From Calderihabitans maritimus (lineage in GTDB: Bacteria; Bacillota; KKC1; Calderihabitantales; Calderihabitantaceae): a DNA stretch of 64,000 nucleotides. Numbering within the stretch: position 1 is the first letter of the stretch; each line of letters opens with the position of its first letter. The notes beneath the pieces are model-generated. The model was given only the letters and a program-made list of their open reading frames with translations. It ran no database searches and was not told the DNA's origin. Shown piece after piece: positions 34,183 through 43,094 of this stretch. The stretch is from contig NZ_BDGJ01000010.1 of the NCBI RefSeq assembly GCF_002207765.1, positions 1 through 64,000 on the forward strand, read 5' to 3'. The translations under genes were made by a program, and so were the position numbers.

Positions 34183-35364
34183 ATGTTTTTGAACAGTTAT
34201 TTTGGTAAACTTAGCAAACCGGTAGCCTCCGGTATTTTTATACTGATCACTTGTATATGGTTGTTAACTGACCGTTCCCTTGGATTATTGTGGCTGTTCG
34301 GAGCGGGCTTTGGCATAATTATGCAGCGGTCTCGTTTCTGCCTGGCGGCACCTTACCGGGACCTGTTCCTGTTTAGATCCACTTCTCTCCTGAAGGGTCT
34401 AATACTTATCCTGATTATTACCACTGCCGGGTTCGCGATTATTCAATTTCAAACTATTGGCTTTGACTCCCGGCTGCCCTCTTATTTTAAGCCCGTCGGC
34501 TGGTTTACCGTAGCGGGAGCACTGCTTTTCGGTATGGGTATGGTTCTGGCCGGCGCCTGTGTTGCCGGTAGCCTGGTTCGCTTAGGGGAGGGGCATGTCC
34601 TCTATGTAGGGGTGCTGGCTGGTGTGGTGGCGGGGAGCCTGGTGGGAGCCTATCATTTCGGATGGTGGACTCATTTCGCGGTGCAAAAGCTGCCACGGAT
34701 TTTCTTGCCCCATCTCTGGGGCTGGTCCTGGGCCGTAGGGGGACAACTGGTCCTCTTACTGGGTGTCTTTGGTTTGCTAAGCCTTTATGAAATACGAAAA
34801 GAACGGCAGCGGGAAGCAAGCAGTATGGTTGCCGCTGCTTCGGAGTCTTTTACTTTTAAATCTCTAGGCCGGAAACCCTGGCCTGTCTGGCTGGGAGCAG
34901 TTACCCTGGCCTTATTAAACATTCTGCTTCTGTATGTTCATGGTTACCCCTGGTGTGTGGCCAAAGTTTTTACATTTATAGGAGGTCATATAGGGCAGCT
35001 GCTGGGTTTAGGAGTAAACAAAATTTACTTTTTCCAGCTCCCCTTTGCGCGCCAATTTTTACAGGCAGGCCTGTTGAACAATCCTATATTCGTTCTCGAT
35101 GTAGGAACTGTATTTGGCTCATTTTTGGCGGCAGTTGGCACGGGTGAATTCCGCCTTCGCTGGGTCAAGATTCCCAGGCAAGCTTTGCTTGCAATCGCCG
35201 GCGGTGTACTTATGGGGTATGGAGCCCGTATTGCCATGGGTTGCACCGTAGGAGCCGTTCTGAGTGGCGTATCGTCCATGTCCCTTCACGGGTGGTTATT
35301 CATGACCTTTTTGTTTCCCGGTGCTTATGTCGGGACCAGGCTGCTTTTGCGTTATCTCGTTTAA
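34183..35364 (+). CDS. YeeE/YedE-family sulfur/selenium transporter
   Basis: 393 residues with about ten membrane helices. Family motifs are FGIIMQRSRFCLAAPYRD near residue 45 (with the conserved Cys), GMGMVLAGACVAGSLVRLGEGH near 120, and the second-repeat counterpart MGYGARIAMGCTVGAVLSGV near 345. The paired Cys lie on the thiosulfate path in TsuA, the structurally studied member. A TusA-like carrier gene and a LysR regulator are adjacent. Thiosulfate uptake is the best-supported role in the family; selenium transport has also been proposed for YedE. Confidence 0.9.
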   Translation: MFLNSYFGKLSKPVASGIFILITCIWLLTDRSLGLLWLFGAGFGIIMQRSRFCLAAPYRDLFLFRSTSLLKGLILILIITTAGFAIIQFQTIGFDSRLPSYFKPVGWFTVAGALLFGMGMVLAGACVAGSLVRLGEGHVLYVGVLAGVVAGSLVGAYHFGWWTHFAVQKLPRIFLPHLWGWSWAVGGQLVLLLGVFGLLSLYEIRKERQREASSMVAAASESFTFKSLGRKPWPVWLGAVTLALLNILLLYVHGYPWCVAKVFTFIGGHIGQLLGLGVNKIYFFQLPFARQFLQAGLLNNPIFVLDVGTVFGSFLAAVGTGEFRLRWVKIPRQALLAIAGGVLMGYGARIAMGCTVGAVLSGVSSMSLHGWLFMTFLFPGAYVGTRLLLRYLV

Positions 35365-35543
35365 GAGGAAGAAGGTTAAATTAAGTCCGGTCCTTTGGTA
35401 ATTCCCGGTTAATGCTTATGGAAGTACAATAGCTAGTGCTTATGGCTATAGGAGTTGTCTATCGGATTTTGGGATGTTGCAAAACTGAAAATGACTGCCA
35501 GATCTGGGTTTCAGGAATTTTATAGTGAAATCAGCGATAGATT

Positions 35544-35576
35544 CCCTGCCGGAGCGAACGGCAGGATTTTTTTTTT
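35544..35576 (+). terminator. Intrinsic terminator
   Basis: CCTGCC, a 9-nt loop and GGCAGG, followed by ten T residues. It may end the YeeE/YedE transcript, or act as an attenuator in the long leader of the cytochrome gene. Two copies of GCTTATGG lie upstream, near 35413 and 35437. Confidence 0.8.
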
Positions 35577-35639
35577 AGGGGACAGAAGTCCTTTTATACG
35601 CACGGAGGAAAAGCCCATAGATGACGAACAAAAAGTTAT

Positions 35640-35960
35640 AAAAGTAATCCCGGGACAGCCGGGAAGGTTGTAACATTGGTCTTACCTTGCGAACTCGGTA
35701 GGTGGCCGTGCGGGCTGTGGCAGCTCTGGCAACCGAGTTCAACGACCTTTTATCCCGGGTGGGGCAGGCACCCGGGGTAAATAGGTCGGCATATAGAAGG
35801 GGTTATTCCGGAGGTCCCAAAAGCGCTCCATTTATTTTGGAAAAGATTTGTGAAGTGTCGAACAATCTCGAAACCAGGCGGTTAACCGCTTGGCCATAAA
35901 GTCCGGCAAATCTTAACCGGGAAAGGAGGGTAGAGAGAATAGGTTGGCCGGAAACAACAA
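35640..35960 (+). ncRNA. Structured leader upstream of the multihaem cytochrome (unassigned)
   Basis: No gene is visible between 35365 and 35985, but the last 350 bases are full of inverted repeats. CCCGG/CCGGG pair at 35649-35663. GAACTCGGT at 35691 pairs perfectly with ACCGAGTTC at 35732. CGACC plus TTTATCCCGGGTG at 35743-35761 pairs with CACCCGGGGTAAA plus GGTCG at 35769-35788, one G-T pair and one bulge over about 18 bp. A 20-bp near-palindrome lies at 35874-35893. None is followed by a T tract. The elements do not match the c-di-GMP, cobalamin or Moco riboswitch patterns I know. It could be a regulatory or stabilising 5' leader. Confidence 0.45.
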
Positions 35961-35985
35961 AACAGTTAAGAAAGGAGGACGTAGC

Positions 35986-38900
35986 TTGAAGAGGCTCAGT
36001 CTGGTTCTTATTTTGAGCCTGGCGTTCATTGCCCTCTTCGCTACCGCCGCTTGGGCCGAGCAGGCCAAGTACAGTGCCGTAGACGATCAGGGCAATAAAG
36101 TGGCCGGTGCAGTATACGAGAGATATTACAAGGCCACTCCCAAGGAGTTCCTGCCGGACGGAGCAGCAGGTTATCCCTACGAGATTTACCTGCCTAATGA
36201 AGAGAATCCGGCGAACTACCGTATCCACAGTAACTATACTAAAGATACTGACGCCTGTGCTTCCTGTCACGCAACCCACACCGCTGTAGGTGCCTCCTTG
36301 CTGCAGTGGTACACGGTATATGAAACCTGTATGGCCTGTCACGACGGTACGGTAAGCACTACTTATAACGTTCAGGACGGCCGTATCGGTTCTACCGGTG
36401 CCAACGCCTTCGGCGGTATGTTCGGTTCGGGTGACGAAGCTTACCTTTCCAATCACAACGTGACCGGTGCGGTGCAGATTTCCGCTGCGCCTGGCGGCAG
36501 TGTAGTCGGTAACAAGGTAACCACCGACTACGGTAAAGTGATCACTCAGTGGGCCGCCGAGTTCGGCTGTCAAAGCTGTCACTCGCCTCACGGCCAGGGC
36601 GGCAACGCGCGGATTCTGCATCCAGACCCCAACGGCGTGGCTAGTGCGAGAAAGCCTGCCGGCGGATTTACCTATGTGGGTACATTAAGTGATGTTGACG
36701 GAACCACTACCGGTATCGTCAAGGACGGTACAAGCTACAAGGTATACTTCAACGGTAAGCCTGCTCTCCTGATCAAGGGATATCCGTATGGAGTAACTGT
36801 ATATAACGATGGTAGTAAGACTTATGGAGCTACTGTAGATAATAGCAACGGCTACACCGTAATTTCTGGCGTAAACCTTAGTGATAATGTTGCGGACAAG
36901 GTCTACGGTACTCCCGCCCTGCAGGTCAAGATGGATATTAATAACTACCTGCAGGCCAACGAGAGCGTACAACATATTTCCGGCCTGAACAGCTTCTGCG
37001 GCGCCTGTCATACCGACTACAATACTGAAAACGTGGTAGTAGATCCTACTGAAGGAGCACCCAATGGTTCCGGTAAAGTGCTGAACGGTACTTATTCGGA
37101 AGCATACCGTCACCAGGTGGGTATGGAATGGCATGGCACTGAACCCAATATGGCCTTCGAAGAAAACAACCGGGTTACCTGCCTGACCTGTCACTTGGCT
37201 CACGGTACTTCCCAGGAATACTGGGTAAGGACTCTGGATGACGAAGGTTACACGGCGGAAATGGCAGTTGAGCTTTCCGGTTCTTCGGCCCTCAAGCGGA
37301 AACCCAATATGGGTACCTGCGAGACCTGCCACCAGAAGGGCGAGGGCAACGAGGGCTACCTGGCACTTGCGGGTATGGAAGGAGAGTACCAGCAGGTGGA
37401 CCGCACTGCCGACGTACTCTTCAACCAGAAGGATGCCGACTACGTTGGCGGAGCCGAGTGTGCTAAGTGTCACCAAGATCATGTAAGCGGCTTCGGCGAC
37501 ACTGCCCACAGCAACGTTGCCATCAGCAGCACCAACTTTGCCAGCAACGACCTGCTCTTTACTGCGGCCAAGAAAGCAGAATATGTCGACACCAATATCT
37601 CCTGTGAGGCCTGCCACGGACCTGGCGGCAACCACGTGAAGGTGCCTTCGGCATTGAACATCTATAACCCGGCTTACGCTTCGGCGGAGAACGCCACCAA
37701 AGTCTGCCAGCAGTGTCACGAAAGTGCTACGGCCATGCTGGATGCCGATAATGTTGCTAACGAAGACTTGGCTCAGTACAACGAATTTGCCACTAGTGAC
37801 CACTACACCACCGGTATTCTGAGCTGTAGTACCTGTCACAGCAGTCACGGTTTGAATTTCGAGGGCGTACAGTTGAAACGCGCTGCTTCCACTCTCTGTT
37901 CCGAGTGTCACGATCAGGTTGTGGACCTGGACGGCTACATGCCGGCCATTGCCGGACCGAGTAAGGTACGCACCCACGCCTTCCAGGAGGACTACCCGAA
38001 TCATGGCATAGACAACGGACCTCTGGGACTGCACAACTTCGAATATACCGACTCCTCGCTGTGTAAGGACTGCCACAAGGATGCAGAAGCCGACCTGAAG
38101 AACTCCGTACACTACACCATGAAGACTGAAATCCGGCCCAACACCATCTTTAACCTGGCAACAGATGAACCGCTTACTGGATATTTTGGTATGTTCAACC
38201 GCTTCTGCCCGCTCTGCGGTGGCAATGTGGCCATCAACTGGGCAGGCGCCATACCGTTCAACAGCACTGTTTGGGGTGGCGACAGCGATGTATGGCGTAA
38301 AGGCGGTTGCTCCAAGTGCCACGTTGGAGGCGTAACGGAGGTTAACGGTGTAGACGTAGCCGACACCACCCTTGACTGTCTCATCTGCCACGCCAAGGAT
38401 TACAACGCGAAGAAGCGTTACGTCGAGGGAACCGACTTTGCTACCGGTAGTGACATGAGATGGGTCATGGGTGCCGAGAACCAGGTTGCCAGCGTGACGG
38501 CAACGATCGGTAAGCCCGGCGGCCAGTATTGTCTGCGCTGCCACGAGGAGCCCTTCTACGGCAAGCGCGGTACTTCTTGGGAATCTTTGGAAGCCCAAAA
38601 AGCAGCCTGGTTGGGACCCGACTCTACTCCTTGGACGGCTGACGACGATCGCAGTAAGTTCTCGCCCTTCCTGAGCGATCCGGACCTGACCAGGGCTGAC
38701 GTACACGAAGAAGCCGGTGTTGAGTGTGCCGACTGCCATAAGGTTCGCGACCACCTGATCGCCCGGGGTACCATGATGACCGACCTGTGGGCCAACGACC
38801 TGCCCGACGTGGCGGTTGACTGCGAACAGTGCCACAATATGGGTACGGTACACAACAACGCTGCCGGCCTGACCGAGTCCCAGCGTGACAAGCTGGCCAG

Positions 38901-39774
38901 CAACCACAACAAGGTAGCCTGCCAGACCTGTCATATCGTGGGCGGCGGCGGTATGAGCGGTAGGGACTTCTCCAACGCTATGCCCATGCCGGCCTTCATG
39001 GACGGTACCTACCAGGCCAGCGTTGTTGAAAAAGCCTACCTGCCCGGCGCTTCCGGCCTGTACTTCTGGGTACAGACCATGTATGGGGATGCCAACGGCG
39101 ACGGCAACCCAATCGAACATCGCTACATCGAAGCAGTTAACGACGATATGGCTCAGGGTGAAAAACAGCCTCTGGTCTACAAGTGGTGGAACGGTACCGC
39201 CTACAATAATAGCCAGCCTATAGGTAGCGAATTCGACGGCAAGATCTATCCCTTCAAGCAGGTTACTGCTATAGCACCGTATCTGGAAGAGTACAACACA
39301 AGCGACAAGCTGAATCCGGACAAGTTCCCGGCCCTGCCCATGGTTGGTGGTAAGCTGATCAAGACTGGTCAACCCAAGGATGCCATTGAGGCCGGACTGA
39401 AGAAGACGTTGCCCACTTCCGGTATTATAGATAGAGCTACGGACCTGAATGGCGATACCACTTACTACAGCCAGGCTTCCTACGACCTGTCCAATAGTGC
39501 CGACAGAGACCTGCTTGCCGTTGAAATGGCGGCCAAGTGGGATGCCCTGTACGGCGCAGGTGCCAGTAAAGTCGGAGTAGGTACCTGGAACGCTGATGGT
39601 TATCTCGACGCAGGACGTACCCGGATGAACATGTGGCTCGGCGTCAGCCACGGTATTACCAAGACTGAAGCCCTAACCTGCACCGACTGCCACAGCAGCA
39701 ACCCGGTTATTCCGCTGGACGACCTGTTCAGTGCCGATCGCGCTGCTGAACTGAAGACTGTTGATACCAACTAA
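35986..39774 (+). CDS. Secreted 19-haem c-type cytochrome
   Basis: 1262 residues from the TTG at 35986, which has AAAGGAGG 7 nt upstream and gives a clean signal peptide (LSLVLILSLAFIALFATAAWA). I count 19 CXXCH haem-binding motifs spread over the chain, plus one CPLCG in the middle that lacks the His. Regions near residues 780-1000 (DCLICHAKDYNAK, VECADCHKVRDH) recall octahaem tetrathionate-reductase-like and OcwA-type cytochromes. There is no C-terminal anchor or S-layer domain. Size and haem number suit long-range electron transfer through or outside the wall, to metals or electrodes. Codon use is notably biased and G+C-rich, suggesting high expression. A perfect terminator follows. Confidence 0.93.
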   Translation: MKRLSLVLILSLAFIALFATAAWAEQAKYSAVDDQGNKVAGAVYERYYKATPKEFLPDGAAGYPYEIYLPNEENPANYRIHSNYTKDTDACASCHATHTAVGASLLQWYTVYETCMACHDGTVSTTYNVQDGRIGSTGANAFGGMFGSGDEAYLSNHNVTGAVQISAAPGGSVVGNKVTTDYGKVITQWAAEFGCQSCHSPHGQGGNARILHPDPNGVASARKPAGGFTYVGTLSDVDGTTTGIVKDGTSYKVYFNGKPALLIKGYPYGVTVYNDGSKTYGATVDNSNGYTVISGVNLSDNVADKVYGTPALQVKMDINNYLQANESVQHISGLNSFCGACHTDYNTENVVVDPTEGAPNGSGKVLNGTYSEAYRHQVGMEWHGTEPNMAFEENNRVTCLTCHLAHGTSQEYWVRTLDDEGYTAEMAVELSGSSALKRKPNMGTCETCHQKGEGNEGYLALAGMEGEYQQVDRTADVLFNQKDADYVGGAECAKCHQDHVSGFGDTAHSNVAISSTNFASNDLLFTAAKKAEYVDTNISCEACHGPGGNHVKVPSALNIYNPAYASAENATKVCQQCHESATAMLDADNVANEDLAQYNEFATSDHYTTGILSCSTCHSSHGLNFEGVQLKRAASTLCSECHDQVVDLDGYMPAIAGPSKVRTHAFQEDYPNHGIDNGPLGLHNFEYTDSSLCKDCHKDAEADLKNSVHYTMKTEIRPNTIFNLATDEPLTGYFGMFNRFCPLCGGNVAINWAGAIPFNSTVWGGDSDVWRKGGCSKCHVGGVTEVNGVDVADTTLDCLICHAKDYNAKKRYVEGTDFATGSDMRWVMGAENQVASVTATIGKPGGQYCLRCHEEPFYGKRGTSWESLEAQKAAWLGPDSTPWTADDDRSKFSPFLSDPDLTRADVHEEAGVECADCHKVRDHLIARGTMMTDLWANDLPDVAVDCEQCHNMGTVHNNAAGLTESQRDKLASNHNKVACQTCHIVGGGGMSGRDFSNAMPMPAFMDGTYQASVVEKAYLPGASGLYFWVQTMYGDANGDGNPIEHRYIEAVNDDMAQGEKQPLVYKWWNGTAYNNSQPIGSEFDGKIYPFKQVTAIAPYLEEYNTSDKLNPDKFPALPMVGGKLIKTGQPKDAIEAGLKKTLPTSGIIDRATDLNGDTTYYSQASYDLSNSADRDLLAVEMAAKWDALYGAGASKVGVGTWNADGYLDAGRTRMNMWLGVSHGITKTEALTCTDCHSSNPVIPLDDLFSADRAAELKTVDTN

Positions 39775-39814
39775 TCTGGATCAACGGCAACAGCACCTTA
39801 CCTTTCTCACCCGC

Positions 39815-39848
39815 GGACTGCAGGGGCGACCCTGCAGTCCACTTTTTT
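39815..39848 (+). terminator. Terminator of the cytochrome gene
   Basis: GGACTGCAGGG and CCCTGCAGTCC pair perfectly over 11 bp around a GCGA loop, followed by ACTTTTTTCC. Confidence 0.92.
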
Positions 39849-39934
39849 CCTTTTCGCTACAGTTTAACGGTAGCAGGAATCCGGGGGAGTGATTGCGAAA
39901 TAAAGAGCGGGACCTAGACAGGGAGGGAACAGTT

Positions 39935-40402
39935 GTGCGGACAATGCTTCGTGTTCTGGTTGTAGCCATTTTGTTAGGGGCAATTTTTTACTTTGCCGGG
40001 AGCGGCCTGCTAGAGGGCACTCCCCTGGAGGGAATGGGAAAAGACCTGGCTCGTCTCCCGGAGGTATTAAAGGAAAAGGTGGCACAGGTTATGGCCCGTA
40101 GGCACCAGGAGGATTTAGTCGCCCAACGGGAGGAGCCGGAAAAGGCTCTGGAAAAGTTCTACCGGGCGGTGGCCAGGGGCCGAAAGGATTCAGTGGAACA
40201 AATGCTTTCCGTTCAGAGCCGGATTGATCCGGAAAATGTAACTGGCGCCGAACTGGCGGGAGAGGAGATTAGTTTCAAAAGCACCCTGATTCGGGATGAC
40301 ACGGCGCGGCTCTATTTTTATCTCGGCGGAGAGTATTTTATGGCGGTTATGGACCGGGAGCAGGAACGCTGGAAGGTGCGGGAAATTAAGGCTATGGAAT
40401 AA
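39935..40402 (+). CDS. Membrane-anchored hypothetical protein
   Basis: 155 residues from the GTG at 39935 with GGGAGGG 7 nt upstream; a TTG 42 nt earlier has no ribosome site. One N-terminal TM helix (residues ~5-23) anchors an extracytoplasmic domain whose second half (EKFYRAVARGRKDSVEQML..., later strands) looks like the NTF2-like DUF4878 fold. No catalytic motif is seen. It lies between the cytochrome and a lytic transglycosylase and may share their transcript after the cytochrome terminator. Confidence 0.65.
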   Translation: MRTMLRVLVVAILLGAIFYFAGSGLLEGTPLEGMGKDLARLPEVLKEKVAQVMARRHQEDLVAQREEPEKALEKFYRAVARGRKDSVEQMLSVQSRIDPENVTGAELAGEEISFKSTLIRDDTARLYFYLGGEYFMAVMDREQERWKVREIKAME

Positions 40403-40510
40403 ACCCGGTGGGCAATTATTCTTACCCCTTTAGTAAAGCAGGAAAAGGCAGTGTGAGGACGAATAGATTGTTAGAGTAATGGTCAGATGTTTCCCCCGGG
40501 GGGCTGAGGG

Positions 40511-41512
40511 ATGAAGGTACTGATCGGACTGCTGAAATATCGCTGGATTCGCAAAACTCTTTTTCTTATGCTTTTAGTGGTTGGTAGTTACTACTTTTTC
40601 AGCTCCTTTGACCTCGAGCCCTATGAAGACAAGTTCATCGAATTTATGGCGAGGCAGGACCCTCCCGCCCTGGTACGGGGGGAGGAGAAGCCTTTCGTGG
40701 GTTTTCAATTAGACACCCGCAAAAGAATACCGGAGTTGAAGGTAGACCTGGAAGAGACTATTCGTTACAAAAAGGAGAAGTGGGTGGCCTTCAAAACCGG
40801 TGTGGCCAAGACATTTCAGGCCCTGGGGAGCATATTTTGGTTCAACGGAGAGGGAAACGGCACCCGCTCCCAGCCCCCAGAGGCGGTGGCGGCGACTAGC
40901 AGACGGTTGGGAGAAGAGGATATAAGAGAAAAACTGCAGGAAATGGTAAACATCGATGCCGGTACTGCCGCTATCCTGAGGGAGAATATCCATCAGGCCG
41001 CCCTGGCGCTGTACCAGTTTATTACCGTACGGGTATACCGTTACGGAGATGAGCGGGTAGTCGTGGCTCAAGACGACCAGGGACGCACGGTAATGCTCCC
41101 TTATGATCCCAGCCACCGCATTCTTCAATGGGCGGATTATATCCAGGCGGCGGCGGAGAAGTATGATCTCGATCCTGCCCTCATTGCGGCAGTTATAGAA
41201 CAGGAGTCCGGGGGCAACCCCCAGGCAGTAAGCCGGGCGGGGGCAATCGGACTGATGCAACTGATGCCGGGGACGGCAAAGATGTTGGGAGTGAACCCCT
41301 ATGACCCGGTACAGAACATAGAAGGGGGAACTCGCTACCTGGCTTGGCAACTGAAGGAGTTTGGGAACCTGACCGAAGCGTTAGCGGCCTACAATGCTGG
41401 TCCGGGTAATGTGAGAAACGGGCGGTATCGTTATATTGCGGAAACCCAGAACTATATCCGCCGGGTGCCTCGCCTTATGGAAAAGTACCGGAAATTAATG
41501 AAGGAACTGTAA
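40511..41512 (+). CDS. Lytic transglycosylase (SLT domain)
   Basis: 333 residues. One TM helix at residues ~14-32 anchors the protein; the middle has no recognised domain. Residues ~215-325 form a Slt70-type lysozyme-like domain: AAVIEQESGGNPQAVSRAGAIGLMQLMPGTA, with the catalytic Glu in the EQESGG segment, and AYNAGPGNV towards the end. It would cut peptidoglycan glycan strands. Being next to the giant cytochrome gene, it might open the wall for assembly of the electron-transfer protein, but that is a guess. The ATG is preceded by GGGGCTGAGGG. Confidence 0.9.
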   Translation: MKVLIGLLKYRWIRKTLFLMLLVVGSYYFFSSFDLEPYEDKFIEFMARQDPPALVRGEEKPFVGFQLDTRKRIPELKVDLEETIRYKKEKWVAFKTGVAKTFQALGSIFWFNGEGNGTRSQPPEAVAATSRRLGEEDIREKLQEMVNIDAGTAAILRENIHQAALALYQFITVRVYRYGDERVVVAQDDQGRTVMLPYDPSHRILQWADYIQAAAEKYDLDPALIAAVIEQESGGNPQAVSRAGAIGLMQLMPGTAKMLGVNPYDPVQNIEGGTRYLAWQLKEFGNLTEALAAYNAGPGNVRNGRYRYIAETQNYIRRVPRLMEKYRKLMKEL

Positions 41513-41547
41513 ACCGCCGGGCAATTTTCCGGCGGTTACTATTTTAT
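41512..41547 (+). terminator. Terminator after the transglycosylase
   Basis: AACCGCCGG, an 8-nt loop and CCGGCGGTT, followed by ACTATTTTAT, between convergent genes. Confidence 0.8.
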
Positions 41548-41712
41548 CCGGGCCAGGTCCTGCTGGGCGCGGCGAATCTTGGCCTCAATTTGTTTGATTT
41601 TGGCGTTATACCTTCCCCCGTGGTTGGTTTTGAGAAGCAGCTGCCGGTAAGCTTCACCCTGGGCAATGTAAATTTGAAGTTGTTCCTTTTTGCTGAATTT
41701 GCTGAATTTCAT
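41539..41712 (-). CDS. Small basic coiled-coil protein, 57 aa
   Basis: The ATG at 41712 has AAGGAGGG about 8 nt upstream, so a Met seven codons earlier is rejected. The peptide is very basic and helical, with heptad-like spacing in KQIEAKIRRAQQDLARIK. No family is recognised. It is convergent with the transglycosylase gene. Confidence 0.5.
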   Translation of the reverse strand: MKFSKFSKKEQLQIYIAQGEAYRQLLLKTNHGGRYNAKIKQIEAKIRRAQQDLARIK

Positions 41713-41838
41713 TTTGTGTCCCTCCTTCTGCATTTATTCTTACCATAAATTGGCAAAATCAAACCTAATGGCAGAAGGAATTATAAAAACAGGGAGACTT
41801 GAAAATTACAGGCGTCTGCTCAGGGCAGGTGGTAACGG

Positions 41839-43062
41839 GTGTTTTGGCGGGGAAGATTGGCGTCTATTTTGGTCTTAATGCTGGTATTGCTGTTGGGAGG
41901 GTGCAGCAAATCACCGGCCAAAAAGCCTGCATCTTCACCTCCGGCTATCGGTTTCAGCGTGGCCACGATGGAGACTGATGTTAATAAAATAATTAGAAAA
42001 TATGTAACTCAAAGAGCGCGTAAAGACCGTATAAGAGTTGTTTGGCTGGACGCCCGTATGAATCCGGAAGAACAGCGAAAGCAGGTGGAAAAGTTAATCA
42101 AGAACAAAGTTAAAACGGCAGTGATCCATTTTGTTAACCCCGGTCAAGCCGGGGAAATAGTCAGGTTGCTTCAGGAGAAGGGGATAAAAATAGTAGCCCT
42201 GCATTCACTACCGGACAACGTACCACTAGATGGGTTTGTCGCCGCCGATGCTTACCGGGCCGGGCAACTCCAGGCAGAATTTATTACGCAACAATATAAA
42301 AAGGGAGCGCAAAAGGGAGATATTATCCTTCTTTTACGGGGAAATCCGGAAGATTATATAACGTTGCAGATGACAGCAGGGTTTAAAGAAGTGATAGAAG
42401 ACTTTCCCCAACTACAGGTTGTAACTAGGGATTACAAGGATTGGGATCCTACGCTGGCCCGACAGGATCTGGAGCAGTACCTGAGCCAACAAGGAAGTAA
42501 GGTGGGAGCGGTGGTCGGGCAAACCAGTCAGCTCGCCCTGGCCGCAGTAGATGTTCTAGAAAAACTGGGAATGGCTGATAAAGTGGTTACTTTAGGGGCG
42601 GGAGCGGATAAACCTGCGATCCAAGCCATTGCCGAAGGTAAACACGACGGTGAAATCGACCCCATGCCGGAGATGCTCGCGTCGGTTGTTTACCAGGCCT
42701 CTCTCGATTTAACCTCCAAACAGCACTGGGATTACGATTTTCAGGGGACCAACGGGGTCTATGACGTCCCGAGCAAAATTATTCCGGTACGAATGATAAC
42801 AGAAAACAACGTATATTTAGTGGAACAGCGGGCAGGTCCACTGGAGAAAAGAGAGAAGACCGGCTCTTCCGCATCTCAGAGCGGCTCGGGAAGCCAAGAG
42901 AAGGGGAAAGGGTCTGGTGGGACTAAAACCAAGTTGAAGATAAAAACCCGAGAGGGAAAGACTCTAGAAATAGAGATTGAGGGAAAAGTTGAAAAACTGG
43001 AGATTGAAGAGAGTAAACCGCAAGAAAAAAGCCAACAGGGTGGAGATAAACAAGGACAGTGA
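41839..43062 (+). CDS. Sugar-type substrate-binding lipoprotein with charged tail
   Basis: 407 residues starting at GTG. The lipoprotein signal ends in LLLGGC. Residues ~35-330 follow the type I periplasmic-binding fold of the ribose/LacI class (Peripla_BP_4): ARMNPEEQRKQVEKLI, GFVAADAYRAGQLQAEF, VVGQTSQLALAAVDVLEKLG and AIAEGKHDGEIDPMP. The last ~75 residues are Ser/Gly/Lys/Glu-rich, low complexity, with short KLKIKTREGKTLEIEIEGKVE strands. No ABC permease or ATPase gene is adjacent. It may bind a sugar for a transporter or sensor encoded elsewhere. Confidence 0.82.
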   Translation: MFWRGRLASILVLMLVLLLGGCSKSPAKKPASSPPAIGFSVATMETDVNKIIRKYVTQRARKDRIRVVWLDARMNPEEQRKQVEKLIKNKVKTAVIHFVNPGQAGEIVRLLQEKGIKIVALHSLPDNVPLDGFVAADAYRAGQLQAEFITQQYKKGAQKGDIILLLRGNPEDYITLQMTAGFKEVIEDFPQLQVVTRDYKDWDPTLARQDLEQYLSQQGSKVGAVVGQTSQLALAAVDVLEKLGMADKVVTLGAGADKPAIQAIAEGKHDGEIDPMPEMLASVVYQASLDLTSKQHWDYDFQGTNGVYDVPSKIIPVRMITENNVYLVEQRAGPLEKREKTGSSASQSGSGSQEKGKGSGGTKTKLKIKTREGKTLEIEIEGKVEKLEIEESKPQEKSQQGGDKQGQ

Positions 43063-43086
43063 ATAGCCAGGGCTATTTCACTGTCC
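43055..43086. terminator. Hairpin between convergent genes
   Basis: GGACAGTGAATAGCC pairs with GGCTATTTCACTGTCC with one bulge, spanning the stop of the lipoprotein gene. The following T-rich stretch is weak, so termination is likely but not certain. Confidence 0.55.
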
Positions 43087-43094
43087 TCAGGATT

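Noticed and set aside
35640-35960. c-di-GMP or cyclic AMP-GMP (GEMM) riboswitch upstream of the multihaem cytochrome
   Set aside because: Such riboswitches control cytochromes in Geobacter, but the conserved GEMM core sequences are not found here.
36685-39651. A 988-codon open frame on the minus strand across the cytochrome gene
   Set aside because: It mirrors the codon bias of the 19-haem cytochrome gene, has no ribosome site and encodes no recognisable domain; it is a shadow frame.
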